This document shows, in pieces, positions 38,607 to 48,961 of a stretch of DNA of 64,000 nt (its first letter is position 1; each line of letters opens with the position of its first letter). The position numbers and the translations under genes are program-made. The notes under the pieces were generated by a model that saw only the letters and a program-made list of their open reading frames with translations, searched no databases and was not told where the DNA came from. The stretch spans positions 124,001-188,000 of the forward strand of contig NZ_FQVN01000001.1 of NCBI RefSeq assembly GCF_900129375.1. The letters are read 5' to 3'. This DNA is from Streptoalloteichus hindustanus (GTDB lineage Bacteria > Actinomycetota > Actinomycetes > Mycobacteriales > Pseudonocardiaceae).

Positions 38607-39964
38607 CAGTGGGCTCCCGCCAGTGCCGTCTCGGTCGCCTGCCGCGCCGGCTGGTTCCGCTCGCACAGCTCGACGAACTCGTGCCGGAAGTACCGGATGG
38701 CGCTGGTGATCGGGCTCGTCGCGCCGTCGCCGAGCGCGCAGAACGACCGGCCGAGGATGTTGTCGCAGATGTCCAGCAACGTCTCGATGTCCGCCGGCGT
38801 GCCCTCGCCCGCCAGCATGCGGCGCAGGATCTGCACCAGCCAGTAGGTGCCCTCCCGGCACGGGGTGCACTTGCCGCAGGACTCGTGCTTGTAGAACTCG
38901 GTCCACTTCATCACGGCCCACGGCACCGACACCGTCTCGTTGAACACCTGGACGGCGGTGGTGCCGAGCATCGAACCGGCCGCCGCCGCGCCCTCGAAGT
39001 CCAGCGGGACGTCGAGGTGCTCGCGGGTGAACAGCGGGGTGGACGAGCCGCCGGGGGTCCAGAACTTCAGCGGGACGCCGCCCTTCATGCCGCCGGCCAG
39101 CTCCAGCAGCTCGCGCAGCGTGGCGCCCATCGGCGCCTCGTACTGGCCCGGCCGCTCCACGTGCCCGGAGATCGAGTAGATCTTCGGGCCGGGCGACTTC
39201 TCGGTGCCCATCGCCCGGAACCACGGGGCGCCGCCGAGCACGACGTACGGGACGCTCGCGATGGTCTCGACGTTGTTGACCACGGTCGGCGAGGCGTACA
39301 GGCCCTCGGTGGCCGGGAACGGCGGCTTGAGCCGGGGCTGGCCGCGCTTGCCCTCCAGCGAGTCCAGCAAAGCGGTCTCCTCGCCGCAGATGTAGGCCCC
39401 CGCCCCCGCGTGCACGACGACGTCGAGGTCGAAGCCCGAGCCGAGGATGTTCCGACCGAGGTAGCCGGCGTCGTACGCCTCGCGCACGGCGGCGTGCAGC
39501 CGGCGGATGCAGTGCAGCACCTCGCCCCGCACGTAGATCGCGGCGAAGTTCGCCCTGATCGCGTAGGAGGCGATGACGATGCCCTCGATCAGCGAGTGCG
39601 GATCGGCCATCATCAGCGGCACGTCCTTGCACGTGCCGGGCTCGCCCTCGTCGGCGTTGACCACGAGGTAGTGCGGCTTGCCGTCGTTCTGCGGGATGAA
39701 GCCCCACTTCAGGCCGGTCGGGAAGCCCGCGCCGCCCCGGCCCCGCAGGCCGGAGTCCTTGATCAGCTGGATGAGCTGGTCGGGGTGGGCGGCCAGCGCC
39801 CTGCGCAACGCGACGTAGCCCTCAAGCTGTTCGTAGGTGCGCAGGGTCCACGAGCGCGGGGACAACCAGCGGCGGGTGAGCACCGGGGTCAGCGGGCTGG
39901 TGGCCCGGCCGTCCCCGCCGTTCCCGGGGTTCCCAGGGTTCCCGGGGTTCGCAGTGTTCGTCAC
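38606..39964 (-). CDS. nuoF: NADH-quinone oxidoreductase subunit F
   Basis: A 452-residue NADH-binding subunit with FMN and cluster N3. Motifs: [16 protein letters not shown] (NADH/FMN loop), [31 protein letters not shown] and [13 protein letters not shown] with FCALGDGA (4Fe-4S N3). A short NPG repeat follows the GTG start (bases ~39915-39960) and is unique to this N-terminus. 10 bp after nuoE. Confidence 0.97.
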   Translation of the reverse strand: MTNTANPGNPGNPGNGGDGRATSPLTPVLTRRWLSPRSWTLRTYEQLEGYVALRRALAAHPDQLIQLIKDSGLRGRGGAGFPTGLKWGFIPQNDGKPHYLVVNADEGEPGTCKDVPLMMADPHSLIEGIVIASYAIRANFAAIYVRGEVLHCIRRLHAAVREAYDAGYLGRNILGSGFDLDVVVHAGAGAYICGEETALLDSLEGKRGQPRLKPPFPATEGLYASPTVVNNVETIASVPYVVLGGAPWFRAMGTEKSPGPKIYSISGHVERPGQYEAPMGATLRELLELAGGMKGGVPLKFWTPGGSSTPLFTREHLDVPLDFEGAAAAGSMLGTTAVQVFNETVSVPWAVMKWTEFYKHESCGKCTPCREGTYWLVQILRRMLAGEGTPADIETLLDICDNILGRSFCALGDGATSPITSAIRYFRHEFVELCERNQPARQATETALAGAH

Positions 39965-39974
39965 GCCGCCCCCT

Positions 39975-40772
39975 CTACTTCTTCTCGGGCAGGTCGGGCA
40001 GGGGCGCCTCGTCCGGCATCGGCGGGGCGGTCCACTGCCGTTCGTTGGCGATCCGGGCGCCGCGCACCGTCTCCGGCGCGGCCGACGGTCCGTCCACGTC
40101 GGACTCCCGGCCGGTGAAGAACCCGGCGAGCTGCAGCTCCGCCTGGCGGAAGTCGGTCAGCGGGGCGCCGCGCGTCGGCTGGGGGCGCCCGCCCGCCCGG
40201 AGCTCCTTCACCAGCTCCAGCGCGGACTCGGGCGTCTGGTTGTCGAAGAACTCGTAGTTGACCTGGAGCACCGGGGCCAGGTCGCACGCCGCCAGGCACT
40301 CGGCGTGCTCCAGCGTGACCGAGCCGGGCGCGCCCGGCTCGCCGGCGGTCTCCTCGTGGCCGAGCGGCCGGCCGTCGCTGCCCAGGTAGGTGGCCAGCCG
40401 GCGGTAGATCGCGTCGCCGCCCAGCACCGCGCACAGCGTGTTGGTGCAGACGCTCACCAGGTGCTCGCCGCAGGGCCGCCGCTTGTACATGGTGTAGAAG
40501 GTCGCCACCGCGCTGACCTCGGCGAAGGACAGGTCGAGCTGCTCGGCGCAGAACGCGACGCCGGCCTGGCTGACGTGCCCCTCCACCGACTGCACCAGGT
40601 GCAGCATCGGCAGCAGGGCCGACCGCGACCTCGGGTACCGGGCCGCAATCTCCTTCGCCCTGGTCCTGGTCTCCTCGTCGAAGACACCGGTGTCGATCGT
40701 GTCCGGCGTGCCCTGGGCGGTCGCGGCGCCCGGGGCGGACGGCGGGCCGCCCGCCGCGCCTGCGGTGTTCAT
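39975..40772 (-). CDS. nuoE: NADH-quinone oxidoreductase subunit E
   Basis: A 265-residue [2Fe-2S] N1a subunit. Ligands lie in VSVCTNTLCAVLG and HAECLAACDLAP. It pairs with NuoF at the NADH site. The protein has an extra ~75-residue C-terminal tail, as in other actinobacteria. ATG 40772 has AGGAG with ideal spacing; GTG 40793, which overlaps the nuoD stop by 4 nt, is an alternative start seven codons earlier. Confidence 0.95.
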   Translation of the reverse strand: MNTAGAAGGPPSAPGAATAQGTPDTIDTGVFDEETRTRAKEIAARYPRSRSALLPMLHLVQSVEGHVSQAGVAFCAEQLDLSFAEVSAVATFYTMYKRRPCGEHLVSVCTNTLCAVLGGDAIYRRLATYLGSDGRPLGHEETAGEPGAPGSVTLEHAECLAACDLAPVLQVNYEFFDNQTPESALELVKELRAGGRPQPTRGAPLTDFRQAELQLAGFFTGRESDVDGPSAAPETVRGARIANERQWTAPPMPDEAPLPDLPEKK

Positions 40773-40789
40773 GGAGGTCTCCTCGTCGC

Positions 40790-42151
40790 TCACCGGTCCA
40801 CCCCGCCCATCACCGGGTCGAGGGAGGCCACGGCCGCGATCACGTCGGCCACCATGCCGCCCTCGCACATCGCCGGCATCGCCTGGAGGTTCACGAAACT
40901 GGGCTCGCGCACGTGCACCCGCATCGGGCGCGTGCCGCCGTCGGAGACCACGTGGTAGCCGAGCTCGCCCCTCGGCGACTCGACCGGCACGTAGACCTGG
41001 CCGGCCGGCACGTCGAAGCCCTCGGTGACCAGCTTGAAGTGGTGGATCAGGGCCTCCATCGACTGGCCCATGATCCGGCGCACGTGCTCCAGCGAGTTGC
41101 CGAGGCCGTCCGGCCCGATGGTGAGCCGCGCCGGCCAGGCGATCTTCTTGTTCTCCACCATGACCGGGCCCGGCTCCAGCTTGTCCAGGCACTGCCGGAC
41201 GATCCGCAGCGACTGGTGGATCTCCTCCACCCGCAGCAGGTACCGGGCGAAGCAGTCCGCCTCGGTGGCCGTCGGCACGTCGAACTCGTACTCCTCGTAA
41301 CCGAGGTAGGGCTCGACCTTCCTGAGGTCCCACGGCAGGCCGGCCGACCGCAGCACCGGGCCGGTGATCCCGAGCTGGAGGCAGCCGTCGAGCGGCAGGT
41401 ACCCGATGCCGCGCAACCGCTTGTGCCAGATCGTCTGGCCGGTGAGCAGCTTGTCGTAGTCCGGCAGCCGGGAGTCCATCACCCGGATGAAGTCGAGAAT
41501 CCGCTCCCGGTAGCCCTCGGGCAGGTCCTGCGCCACGCCCCCCGGCCGGACGAACGCGTGGTTCATCCGCAGGCCGGTCAGGAACTCCAGGAGGTGCAGC
41601 ACCTCCTCGCGCTCGCGGAAGCCGGAGGTCATCGCGGTCAGCGCGCCGAGTTCCATGCCGCCGGTGGCCAGGCAGACCAGGTGCGAGCTGATCCGGTTGA
41701 GCTCCATCAGGAGCACCCGGATCACCTGCGCCCGCCGGGGAGCCTCGACGCCGAGCAGCTTCTCCACCGCCAGGCAGTACGCGGTCTCGTTGAACAGCGG
41801 AGCGAGGTAGTCCATCCGCGTCACGAAGGTGACGCCCTGGGTCCAGTTCCGGTACTCGGTGTTCTTCTCGATGCCGGTGTGCAGGTAGCCGATCACCGAG
41901 CGGGCCTCGGTGACCGTCTCGCCCTCCAGCTCCAGCACCAGCCGCAGCACGCCGTGCGTCGACGGGTGCTGCGGACCGAGGTTGATGACGATCCGCTCGT
42001 CGTGGGTGGCGTCCTCCAGCACCGCGTCCCAGTCGCCGCCGGTGACCGTGTACACCCGGCCCTCGGTGGTCTCCCGCGCGCTGGCGTACGGGTCGGGCTG
42101 GCCGTCGTGGTCCTGGGCGTGGTGGGGGGTGCGGTCGGTGTCGGTCGTCAT
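40790..42151 (-). CDS. nuoD: NADH-quinone oxidoreductase subunit D
   Basis: A 453-residue 49-kDa subunit lining the quinone site. Motifs: [37 protein letters not shown] (quinone-site His), [40 protein letters not shown] and [23 protein letters not shown] 42151 overlaps nuoC by 4 nt. Full length. Confidence 0.97.
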   Translation of the reverse strand: MTTDTDRTPHHAQDHDGQPDPYASARETTEGRVYTVTGGDWDAVLEDATHDERIVINLGPQHPSTHGVLRLVLELEGETVTEARSVIGYLHTGIEKNTEYRNWTQGVTFVTRMDYLAPLFNETAYCLAVEKLLGVEAPRRAQVIRVLLMELNRISSHLVCLATGGMELGALTAMTSGFREREEVLHLLEFLTGLRMNHAFVRPGGVAQDLPEGYRERILDFIRVMDSRLPDYDKLLTGQTIWHKRLRGIGYLPLDGCLQLGITGPVLRSAGLPWDLRKVEPYLGYEEYEFDVPTATEADCFARYLLRVEEIHQSLRIVRQCLDKLEPGPVMVENKKIAWPARLTIGPDGLGNSLEHVRRIMGQSMEALIHHFKLVTEGFDVPAGQVYVPVESPRGELGYHVVSDGGTRPMRVHVREPSFVNLQAMPAMCEGGMVADVIAAVASLDPVMGGVDR

Positions 42152-42924
42152 GAGTAGGCCCTCCGCTGGTCGGGCGGTGGGATCTCCGCGCCCTTGTACT
42201 CCACCGGAATCCCGCCGAGCGGGTAGTCCTTGCGCTGCGGGTGCCCGTCCCAGTCGTCGGGCATCAGGATGCGGGTCAGCGCGGGGTGGCCGTCGTAGAC
42301 GATGCCGAACATGTCCCACGCCTCCCGCTCCTGCCAGTCGGCGGTCGGGTACACCCCGACCACGCTGGGCACGTGCGGGTCCGCCACGTCGACGCAGACC
42401 TCCAGCCGGATGCGCCGGCGGTAGGTCATCGAGGTCAGGTGGTAGACCGAGTGCAGGCGCTGCGGCACGTCCGGCCCGTAGTCCACGCCGGACACCGAGC
42501 TGCACAGCTCGAACCGCAGCGCGGGGTCGTCGCGCAGCGTCCGGCACACGTCGACCAGGTGCTCGCGGCGGACGTAGAAGGTGATCTCGCCGCGGTCGAC
42601 CGTGACCTGCTGAAGCGCTTCGGTCGGCACGCCGCGCTCGGTCAGCGCCGCGTGCAGCTCGTCGGCCACCTGGTCGAACCAGCCGCCGTACGGGCGCTCC
42701 GCGGGCGGCGGGGTGTAGGCGGGCAGGCGCAGGCCGCCGAACCCGGAGGTGTCGCCGTAGCCCTCGACGCCGAACATCCCCTTGCGGGCCTTGCCGGACA
42801 CCACGCGCTCGTCGCCGCCGGGTGCCTCCCGGGACGCGGGCTCCAGACCCGGTTCGGGGCGCTCCGCGCTGGAGTGCTCCTCCCCGGGCGCCGGGGTGCC
42901 CTTCTCCGACTCGTCGCTGCTCAT
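42148..42924 (-). CDS. nuoC: NADH-quinone oxidoreductase subunit C
   Basis: A 258-residue 30-kDa subunit. The conserved region is [40 protein letters not shown] and [18 protein letters not shown]. The first ~75 residues are a charged, Glu/Pro-rich extension usual in actinobacteria. ATG 42924 lies 5 bp after nuoB. Clearly different from the NuoC-like protein at 13 kb. Confidence 0.96.
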   Translation of the reverse strand: MSSDESEKGTPAPGEEHSSAERPEPGLEPASREAPGGDERVVSGKARKGMFGVEGYGDTSGFGGLRLPAYTPPPAERPYGGWFDQVADELHAALTERGVPTEALQQVTVDRGEITFYVRREHLVDVCRTLRDDPALRFELCSSVSGVDYGPDVPQRLHSVYHLTSMTYRRRIRLEVCVDVADPHVPSVVGVYPTADWQEREAWDMFGIVYDGHPALTRILMPDDWDGHPQRKDYPLGGIPVEYKGAEIPPPDQRRAYS

Positions 42925-42929
42925 ACCGC

Positions 42930-43481
<552 letters not shown>

Positions 43482-43498
43482 GGCCGCTCCCCCTCCTC

Positions 43499-43864
43499 CT
43501 AGTTCCAGTCCAGGCCGCCGCGGCGCCACACGTACGCGTAGGCGAAGCCGACCGTGATGACGAACAGGGCGATCTCCACCAGGCCGAACAGCCCGAGCGC
43601 GTCCGCGGACACCGCGAACGGGTAGAGGAAGACCATCTCGATGTCGAAGAGGATGAACAGCATCGCCGTGACGTAGTAGGCGACCGGCATCCGGCCGCCG
43701 CCCACGACTGGTTGCGGCGAGGGCTCGATCCCGCACTCGTACGCGTCGAGCTTCGCCCGGTTGTACCGGCGGGGGCCGACGAACGGCGCGACCGTCACCG
43801 AGAACAACGCGAACGCCGCGGCGAGCGCGAACATCAACACGAGGGGGACGTAGGGCTGGAGCAC
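43499..43864 (-). CDS. nuoA: NADH-quinone oxidoreductase subunit A
   Basis: A 121-residue, three-helix subunit with [30 protein letters not shown] and the C-terminal [13 protein letters not shown]. First gene of the operon. GTG 43864 gives [12 protein letters not shown], the usual start; a GTG at 43915 is in frame but lengthens the N-terminus unusually. Two Rex-type operators lie upstream. Confidence 0.95.
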   Translation of the reverse strand: MLQPYVPLVLMFALAAAFALFSVTVAPFVGPRRYNRAKLDAYECGIEPSPQPVVGGGRMPVAYYVTAMLFILFDIEMVFLYPFAVSADALGLFGLVEIALFVITVGFAYAYVWRRGGLDWN

Positions 43865-43981
43865 GTCGTCCGCCGTCCTTTCCGCAACCGCTCCCCAGAG
43901 GGACCCGAACGCCACTCGCCAGCGACCCTAGGCGGGCGATCACGTTCACCCTTGGTGAGGGTTCCCTAACCCAGCGCATAG

Positions 43982-44000
43982 CTTGTGAACTGGTTCACGA
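43982..44000. promoter_or_regulatory. Rex-type operator (ROP) upstream of nuoA, proximal
   Basis: CTTGTGAACTGGTTCACGA: TTGTGAA-N4-TTCACGA, one mismatch from the Streptomyces Rex consensus TTGTGAA-N4-TTCACAA. It lies 118 bp before the nuoA GTG. Rex represses when NADH/NAD+ is low and releases when NADH rises; nuo is a known Rex target in Streptomyces. Confidence 0.75.
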
Positions 44001-44091
44001 GCCACTGGCAGGAAGTCTACGACGCGGATCGTGGCTGACGTCACCACCCCTGGCAGACCTGTTCAGTGCGCGGCGTCACACCTGTTCAGCC

Positions 44092-44115
44092 CACTTGTGA
44101 TCTCGCTCACGAGTG
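44092..44115. promoter_or_regulatory. Second Rex-like operator upstream of nuoA, distal
   Basis: CACTTGTGA and TCACGAGTG arms (one mismatch between them) around TCTCGC. The core TTGTGAT-N4-CTCACGA is a weaker Rex match, 110 bp from the proximal site. Confidence 0.55.
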
Positions 44116-44335
44116 GTCCGGACCACATCCTCCCGGCGGAGCCCCCATTACCCCAGGTGGCAGCCCCGCACAACCCGCCAAACCCGCTATTCAACCCCCA
44201 CCATCGGTGGACCCGTTTTGTCAAGTCCGGAACGTCCCCACCTCCCCCACCCAAGGCCCCTCGTCCCGATCGCCCGCGTTCCCCACCGCCGGCGCCGAGT
44301 CGGAAGGAGCGGGAATGCGTGCTCATCCGCCGAAC

Positions 44336-44382
44336 GCGGGGAGGGCCGCCGAGTCCCCCTCGGACTCGGCGGCCCTCCCCGC
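44336..44382 (-). terminator. Very strong hairpin after the lipoprotein gene
   Basis: A perfect 21-bp stem (44336-44356 with 44362-44382) with a 5-nt loop, starting 7 bp past the lipoprotein stop. It also insulates the nuo promoter region. Confidence 0.9.
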
Positions 44383-44388
44383 ACCAGC

Positions 44389-45276
44389 TCACTTGCCGGA
44401 CTTGTCCAGCTCCTGCTCCAGCTCGGCGATCTTCTTGTCGAGCTCGGCCATCTTCTTCTCGTACGCCTCCTTGAACCCGGGGATCTCCGGGAACTCGGCG
44501 ACCTTCTCGGCCGGCGGCACCGCGACCTCGACCGGCTTGCCCCAGTCGGTGTAGGTGCCGCTGAACCTGGCCTCCACCGGCTTGTCACCCGCCTTCGGAG
44601 CCGGCACCTTCATCTCGAACCGCGCGGGGAGGTTGTCGGAGTTCACCCAGAACGTGGTGTGGAAGGCGCCGACGCCGGCCTTCTGCAACGCCAGGGCGCT
44701 CAGCTTCTCCATCCGCTCCTTGGCGTTGGCCCGCAGCACCTTCGGGTCGAACTCGACCTCGTAGCGCGTCAGGTCCTGCCCGTCCCGCTTCTCCTGCTCG
44801 GTCTTCAGGATCCTGGCGCCCTTGGGCAGCGACTTCTCGAAGTCCGTCACCTGGGCGACGCCGTCGAACATCTTGCTCATCATCGCCGCGAGCGGGTTGT
44901 TGGACCTGGTGTCCAGCTTCAGCCACGACTTGCCCGGCTCGATCTCGTCGGGCCCGTTGATGTAGACCACCTTGTCCTTGGCGAGCATCCGCATCTTCTG
45001 CGGAGCGCCCTTCTCCACCGACTCCATCTGGCAGTCGATGGCCTCGGCGTTCGCCCCGAACGCCACGGCGCAGTCGCCCGACATCTTCTCCTCGCCAGCG
45101 GCCATCTCGAACCGCATCCGCGCCGAGTTCCTGCCCTGCGTCGCCTGCTTGAAGCCCGCCGACAACGCCTCGACCGACTCGGCGACCTTCACCTTCGGCG
45201 CGCCGTCGCCACCCCCACAACCCACCAGCAACACCGACGCCGCCACACCGGACAACACGAGACCAGCACGACGCAC
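44389..45276 (-). CDS. LppX/LprG-like lipoprotein
   Basis: A 295-residue secreted lipoprotein. The signal peptide ends in LLVGC, so Cys20 would be lipidated. The body (WLKLDTRSNNPLAAMMSKMF, LPARFEMKVPAPKAGD) resembles the actinobacterial LolA-like lipoproteins that bind lipids or act as periplasm-side chaperones; function here unknown. The C-terminus is a charged heptad segment (YEKKMAELDKKIAELEQELD) likely to form a coiled coil. GTG 45276 has GGGGAG upstream. Monocistronic. Confidence 0.8.
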   Translation of the reverse strand: MRRAGLVLSGVAASVLLVGCGGGDGAPKVKVAESVEALSAGFKQATQGRNSARMRFEMAAGEEKMSGDCAVAFGANAEAIDCQMESVEKGAPQKMRMLAKDKVVYINGPDEIEPGKSWLKLDTRSNNPLAAMMSKMFDGVAQVTDFEKSLPKGARILKTEQEKRDGQDLTRYEVEFDPKVLRANAKERMEKLSALALQKAGVGAFHTTFWVNSDNLPARFEMKVPAPKAGDKPVEARFSGTYTDWGKPVEVAVPPAEKVAEFPEIPGFKEAYEKKMAELDKKIAELEQELDKSGK

Positions 45277-45435
45277 AGAACTCCCCCTACCTGGAGATTC
45301 AGCAGAAACGGCCACTCCGACGACTGGCCGCACCCGAAGTATCCCCACACAGGGCAAACCTGTTACCGCCACCCAACCAGACCACTGCGACAAAAGCCCT
45401 TGACGGTAGCGGGCACCACCCACAACCTACAGGCC

Positions 45436-46014
45436 GTGAAAGAGCGCGAAATCCGAGCGCAGTTCGACAACGAAACCGTGACGGTCTACCAGGCCTACGG
45501 CCACGTGATCGCCGACCGGGCGCTCACGGCCGGCACCTTCGTCGCCCCCTTCAAACCCGAGCGAATGACCTGGATCAAACCGTCGTTCCTCTGGATGATG
45601 TACCGGTCCGGCTGGGCCACGAAACCCCAGCAGGAACGGGTTCTGGCCATCGACATCACCCACGAGGGCCTGCGCTGGGCGCTGGAGAACTCCTGCCTGA
45701 GCCACTACTCGCACCGCGTCCACGAGAGCCGCGAGTCGTGGCGCGCCCAGCTCTCCGCCAGCCCCGTCCGCGTCCAGTGGGACCCCGAACGAGACCTGTG
45801 GCTACGCCCCCAACCGCACCGCGCGATCCAGATCGGCCTCAGCCCCGAGGCAAGCCGTCACTATGTCGACGAATGGATCGTCCGCATCCGCGACGTCACC
45901 CCACTCGCCCACGAGATCCACGCCCTAGCCCAGGCCGGCGACATTCCGTCCGCCAACGCCAAACTCCCCCAGGAACGCCCTTGTCTACCTGATAGTTATT
46001 CCTGGAACCTGTGA
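45436..46014 (+). CDS. DUF4291 family protein
   Basis: A 192-residue protein matching DUF4291: REIRAQFDNETVTVYQAYG at the N-terminus, RMTWIKPSFLWMMYRSGWAT and QERVLAIDITHEGLRWALE, all strongly conserved in the family. No biochemical function is established to my knowledge; it has no signal peptide or membrane helix. GTG 45436 is the family start. The gene and the next ~300 bp are visibly less GC-rich than the surroundings, hinting at horizontal acquisition. Confidence 0.8.
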   Translation: MKEREIRAQFDNETVTVYQAYGHVIADRALTAGTFVAPFKPERMTWIKPSFLWMMYRSGWATKPQQERVLAIDITHEGLRWALENSCLSHYSHRVHESRESWRAQLSASPVRVQWDPERDLWLRPQPHRAIQIGLSPEASRHYVDEWIVRIRDVTPLAHEIHALAQAGDIPSANAKLPQERPCLPDSYSWNL

Positions 46015-46301
46015 CAGGACAACCCCGTGTGGGCAATTCAAAAATGCTCACTCCCCTGGCTCGACATCGAGACGAGCGCCCGTACAGGCCCTTCTCTTCC
46101 CAGGGCGGACGGGTCTTCACAGCACCTCCTCCCTGCCGCCTGGGACAGCTCGTGAAGGCGACAGCAGCGGCCGTCCTGGGGTTGCTGAGGTCGCGATCCG
46201 CGTCACGAAACAGCAACGGGCCAGCAGGGGCTGAAACGTCAGACACTCATGCTTCGATCATCGGGCAGAGTAACGACGGAATCCAGCCCTCTGGAGCGCA
46301 T

Positions 46302-47489
46302 GTGACGTCTCTTCTCCGAAGAGCCCGGCTGTCAGGAGCGCCGCTCGTGGCGCTCACGGGTTTCCTGCTCGTCGGCCCCGCTCTCGGGTTCGCGCACGCT
46401 CAGCAATCCAGCGAGAACGGTCCTGCTCCGGCATCCGCGTCAGCGCCTTCACCTCCACCGTCTTCTGAGGCTCCTCCCGCCGAGGCGAAGACCGAGAAGA
46501 AGGCGGAGGACAACGCGCCGAAGAAGGGAACTCCACAGGCGCCGCTGGCCGATCTCGCCGTATCAGCCAAGCTCGACCGGGACGACCCGAACAAGAATCC
46601 GTACCACGCTGGTGACACAGTCGTCATCACCGTCACTGTGACCAACATCGGCGAAGCCACCGCGAACGGTGTGAGGCATATCCGGTGGACCAGCCAGCCA
46701 CCACCGGACGACCTGCGCATCGAGCCGGCGGCATGGGGCGATCTGGCGCCCGACGGGCCTGGCGTGTCGCTGGGAGCGGGCGACGTCCGGACAGTGACGT
46801 TGCGGACCACGGTTCCCGAATGGGCCGCCGACCGGGGCGGCTTCGCTTTCTTCACCGGTTTCACCCACAACGGCGCTGAGGCCGACCACCACAACAACTC
46901 GATCAGGCTGCACGCCAGGACCAAGCTCGCCCAGGGCACCCTGACCGGTGTCGTCTTCCACGACCGGAACGGGAACAAGCAGGTCGATCCGGGCGAGGGC
47001 GTCGGTCAGGTGAAGGTGCGCCTGTTCGAGATGGGGCAGGGCGGACCCGACACCCAGGACGTGTACGGCGAGGCGACCACGGGGCCGGACGGGTCCTTCC
47101 TGATCAGCGCCGAGGTCGGCTGCCACTGGGTGGATCTGGCGCCCGGCTCGTCCTGGCAGCGGGACCACGCGAGCGACACCTGGTACGCCTGCACGAAGCG
47201 GGCGAATCCGGCCCACCTCCTCGTTCCGGTCATGCCCGTGAACGGAACGTCGACCACGCCGACGCCGACCCCGGCCGTCTCCTCCAGCACTACGACCGCT
47301 GTCGCCCCGGTGGCCGCCGGCGCGGGGCCGCAGATCGCCGCTCCGCTCCCGGCCGCCAAGGCCGTCCCGCAGCTCGCCAACACCGGCGCGGACGTGGGTG
47401 GCCTCACGATCGGTGGTGCGCTGGCAGTGCTCGCCGGGTCCGCCGCCGTCGTCCTCGCTCGCCGCAGGACCCGGGGAGAGACGCGGTAG
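46302..47489 (+). CDS. Secreted, wall-anchored protein with SdrD-type B domain and LANTG motif
   Basis: A 395-residue surface protein. Residues 1-29 form a signal peptide (LVALTGFLLVGPALGFAHA). A Pro/Ser/Glu/Lys-rich linker is followed by a CARDB-like repeat (DTVVITVTVTNIGEATANGV) and an SdrD B-type or carboxypeptidase-regulatory-like fold (LTGVVFHDRNGNKQVDPGEG). A Thr/Pro/Ser/Ala-rich stalk then leads to LANTG (358-362), a hydrophobic helix and RRRTRGETR, an LPXTG-type sortase signal. GTG 46302 has GGAG upstream. No sortase gene nearby. Confidence 0.8.
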   Translation: MTSLLRRARLSGAPLVALTGFLLVGPALGFAHAQQSSENGPAPASASAPSPPPSSEAPPAEAKTEKKAEDNAPKKGTPQAPLADLAVSAKLDRDDPNKNPYHAGDTVVITVTVTNIGEATANGVRHIRWTSQPPPDDLRIEPAAWGDLAPDGPGVSLGAGDVRTVTLRTTVPEWAADRGGFAFFTGFTHNGAEADHHNNSIRLHARTKLAQGTLTGVVFHDRNGNKQVDPGEGVGQVKVRLFEMGQGGPDTQDVYGEATTGPDGSFLISAEVGCHWVDLAPGSSWQRDHASDTWYACTKRANPAHLLVPVMPVNGTSTTPTPTPAVSSSTTTAVAPVAAGAGPQIAAPLPAAKAVPQLANTGADVGGLTIGGALAVLAGSAAVVLARRRTRGETR

Positions 47490-47507
47490 GCATCGGGGCC
47501 TGGGCAC

Positions 47508-47536
47508 AGGGGGCGACTCAACTGGTCGCCCCCTGC
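47508..47536. terminator. Hairpin between convergent genes
   Basis: A perfect 11-bp stem (47508-47518 with 47526-47536) and a 7-nt loop followed by CCTTTCC; serves the LANTG gene and probably the menJ-like gene. Confidence 0.85.
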
Positions 47537-47579
47537 CTTTCCGCCTCGGAGCACGCCGGCTCGCCGCACCGGCAGTGGG

Positions 47580-48863
47580 TCAGGCGCTGGGGGCGAGGCG
47601 GGTGGCGGTGGTGATGGCCCGGTCGATGAGGTCGCCGTCGCGGGGGTCGTAGAGGTTGGCGAGGAGTTTGAGGACGACCTTCATGAGCGGGGTCATCGGC
47701 AGGCCGTAGCGGGTCGCGGTGCGCATCACGACGGGCTGACCGATGAGCCGGCTGAAGATGTTGCCCAGCCGGTAGTAGCCGCCGAACCGCTGGCGGAGCA
47801 GGGACGGGTAGCCCGCCAGGGCGCGCTCCCGCGAGGCGCCGTCGTTGCGCGCGAGCGCGTGCACCACGCACTCGGCGGCGAGCCGGGCCGACTCCATGGC
47901 GTAGGCGATGCCCTCCCCGTTGAACGGGTTCACCATCCCGCCCGCGTCGCCGACGAGCAGCAGGCCGGAGCGGTAGTGCGGCGTGCGGTTGAAGCCCATG
48001 GGCAGCGCCGCGCCGCCGACCTTGCCGATGGCATTGGCCTCGCGCAGGCCCCACTCCTCGGGTGTGCCGTCGAGCCAGGACCGCAGCAGCGCGCGGTAGT
48101 CGATCTTGGAGTTGCCGACGGCGGTGTTGAGGCTGCCCAGCCCCACGTTCACGGTGCCGTCGCCCATCCCGAAGATCCAGCCGTAGCCGGGCAGCAGCCG
48201 GGGCTCGCCGGGCGCCGACCGGTCCCACAGCTCCAGGTGCGACTCCAGGTAGTCGTCGTGGGTGCGGGGGCTGGTGTAGTAGCGCCGCACGGCCACGCCC
48301 ATCGGCCGGTCGTCGCGCTTCTCCAGGCCGACGGACAGGGCGAGCCGCGCGGACACGCCGTCGCAGCCGAGCACCAGGGGCGCGCGGTAGGTCGCGGGGG
48401 TGCGGTCGGGTCCGGTCTTCGCGGTGACGCCGACGACCCGCCCGGTGCGCTCGTCGGTGACAGCGCCGGTGACGGTCGTGTCCTCCAGCAGGCGTGCTCC
48501 GGCGCTCTCCGCGTTCCTCGCGAGGAGCTCGTCGAAGTCCTGCCGGGGCCGCACGACGCCGTAGGGCGGGAAGCTCGCGAGCTCGGGCCACGGCAGTTCG
48601 ACGGTCACCCCGCCGGCGATCACGCGCAGGCCCCGGTTGTGCAGCCAGCCGGCCTCCTCGCGGGTGTCGATGCCCAGGTCGATGAGCTGCTTCACGCCGC
48701 GCGGGGTGAGGCCGTCGCCGCAGACCTTCTCCCTGGGGAAGGTGCTCTTCTCCAGCACGAGCACGTCCACCCCGGCCCTGGCCAGGTAGGTCGCGGCGGT
48801 CGCGCCGGCCGGTCCGGCCCCCACCACGATGACTTCCGCGTCCTCGCCCGGCCCCCTGCGCAT
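47580..48863 (-). CDS. Geranylgeranyl reductase family FAD protein (MenJ-like)
   Basis: A 427-residue flavoprotein. The Rossmann motif VVGAGPAGATAATYLARAG is at the start, then EKVCGDGLTPRGVKQL, the second FAD motif LLVGDAGGMVNPFNGEGIAYAMES and a C-terminal substrate domain. The mycobacterial homologue MenJ saturates one isoprene unit of menaquinone. Location next to menG supports that role. ATG 48863 has GGGAGG upstream; the in-frame stretch to 48938 is not needed. A Rex-type operator lies 99 bp upstream, suggesting redox control. Transcribed separately from menG by position. Confidence 0.85.
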   Translation of the reverse strand: MRRGPGEDAEVIVVGAGPAGATAATYLARAGVDVLVLEKSTFPREKVCGDGLTPRGVKQLIDLGIDTREEAGWLHNRGLRVIAGGVTVELPWPELASFPPYGVVRPRQDFDELLARNAESAGARLLEDTTVTGAVTDERTGRVVGVTAKTGPDRTPATYRAPLVLGCDGVSARLALSVGLEKRDDRPMGVAVRRYYTSPRTHDDYLESHLELWDRSAPGEPRLLPGYGWIFGMGDGTVNVGLGSLNTAVGNSKIDYRALLRSWLDGTPEEWGLREANAIGKVGGAALPMGFNRTPHYRSGLLLVGDAGGMVNPFNGEGIAYAMESARLAAECVVHALARNDGASRERALAGYPSLLRQRFGGYYRLGNIFSRLIGQPVVMRTATRYGLPMTPLMKVVLKLLANLYDPRDGDLIDRAITTATRLAPSA

Positions 48864-48961
48864 CGCGCCTCCCTCATCTCGCGGGGCCCCCACGTCCGCG
48901 GGGTACCCACGTCGGGCCGGCGTCCACGGGCGGGACAACGCGCTCCGCTCCCGGACGCCGA

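Larger units (their letters stand above)
43865..44335. other. nuo promoter region
   Basis: About 470 bp without a gene. On the minus strand a TAGGGT -10-like box lies near 43925-43930, between the first Rex site and nuoA. The stretch also contains a direct repeat ACCTGTTCAG (44057-44066 and 44080-44089) between the two Rex sites. Confidence 0.5.

Noticed and set aside
39915-39960. Short NPG repeat in nuoF as a CRISPR-like array
   Set aside because: Units are 6-9 bp, contiguous, in frame and without spacers; no CRISPR array exists in the window.
44113-45435. Plus-strand extension of the DUF4291 frame back to 44113
   Set aside because: It runs antisense to the lipoprotein gene; the family similarity begins only at 45436.
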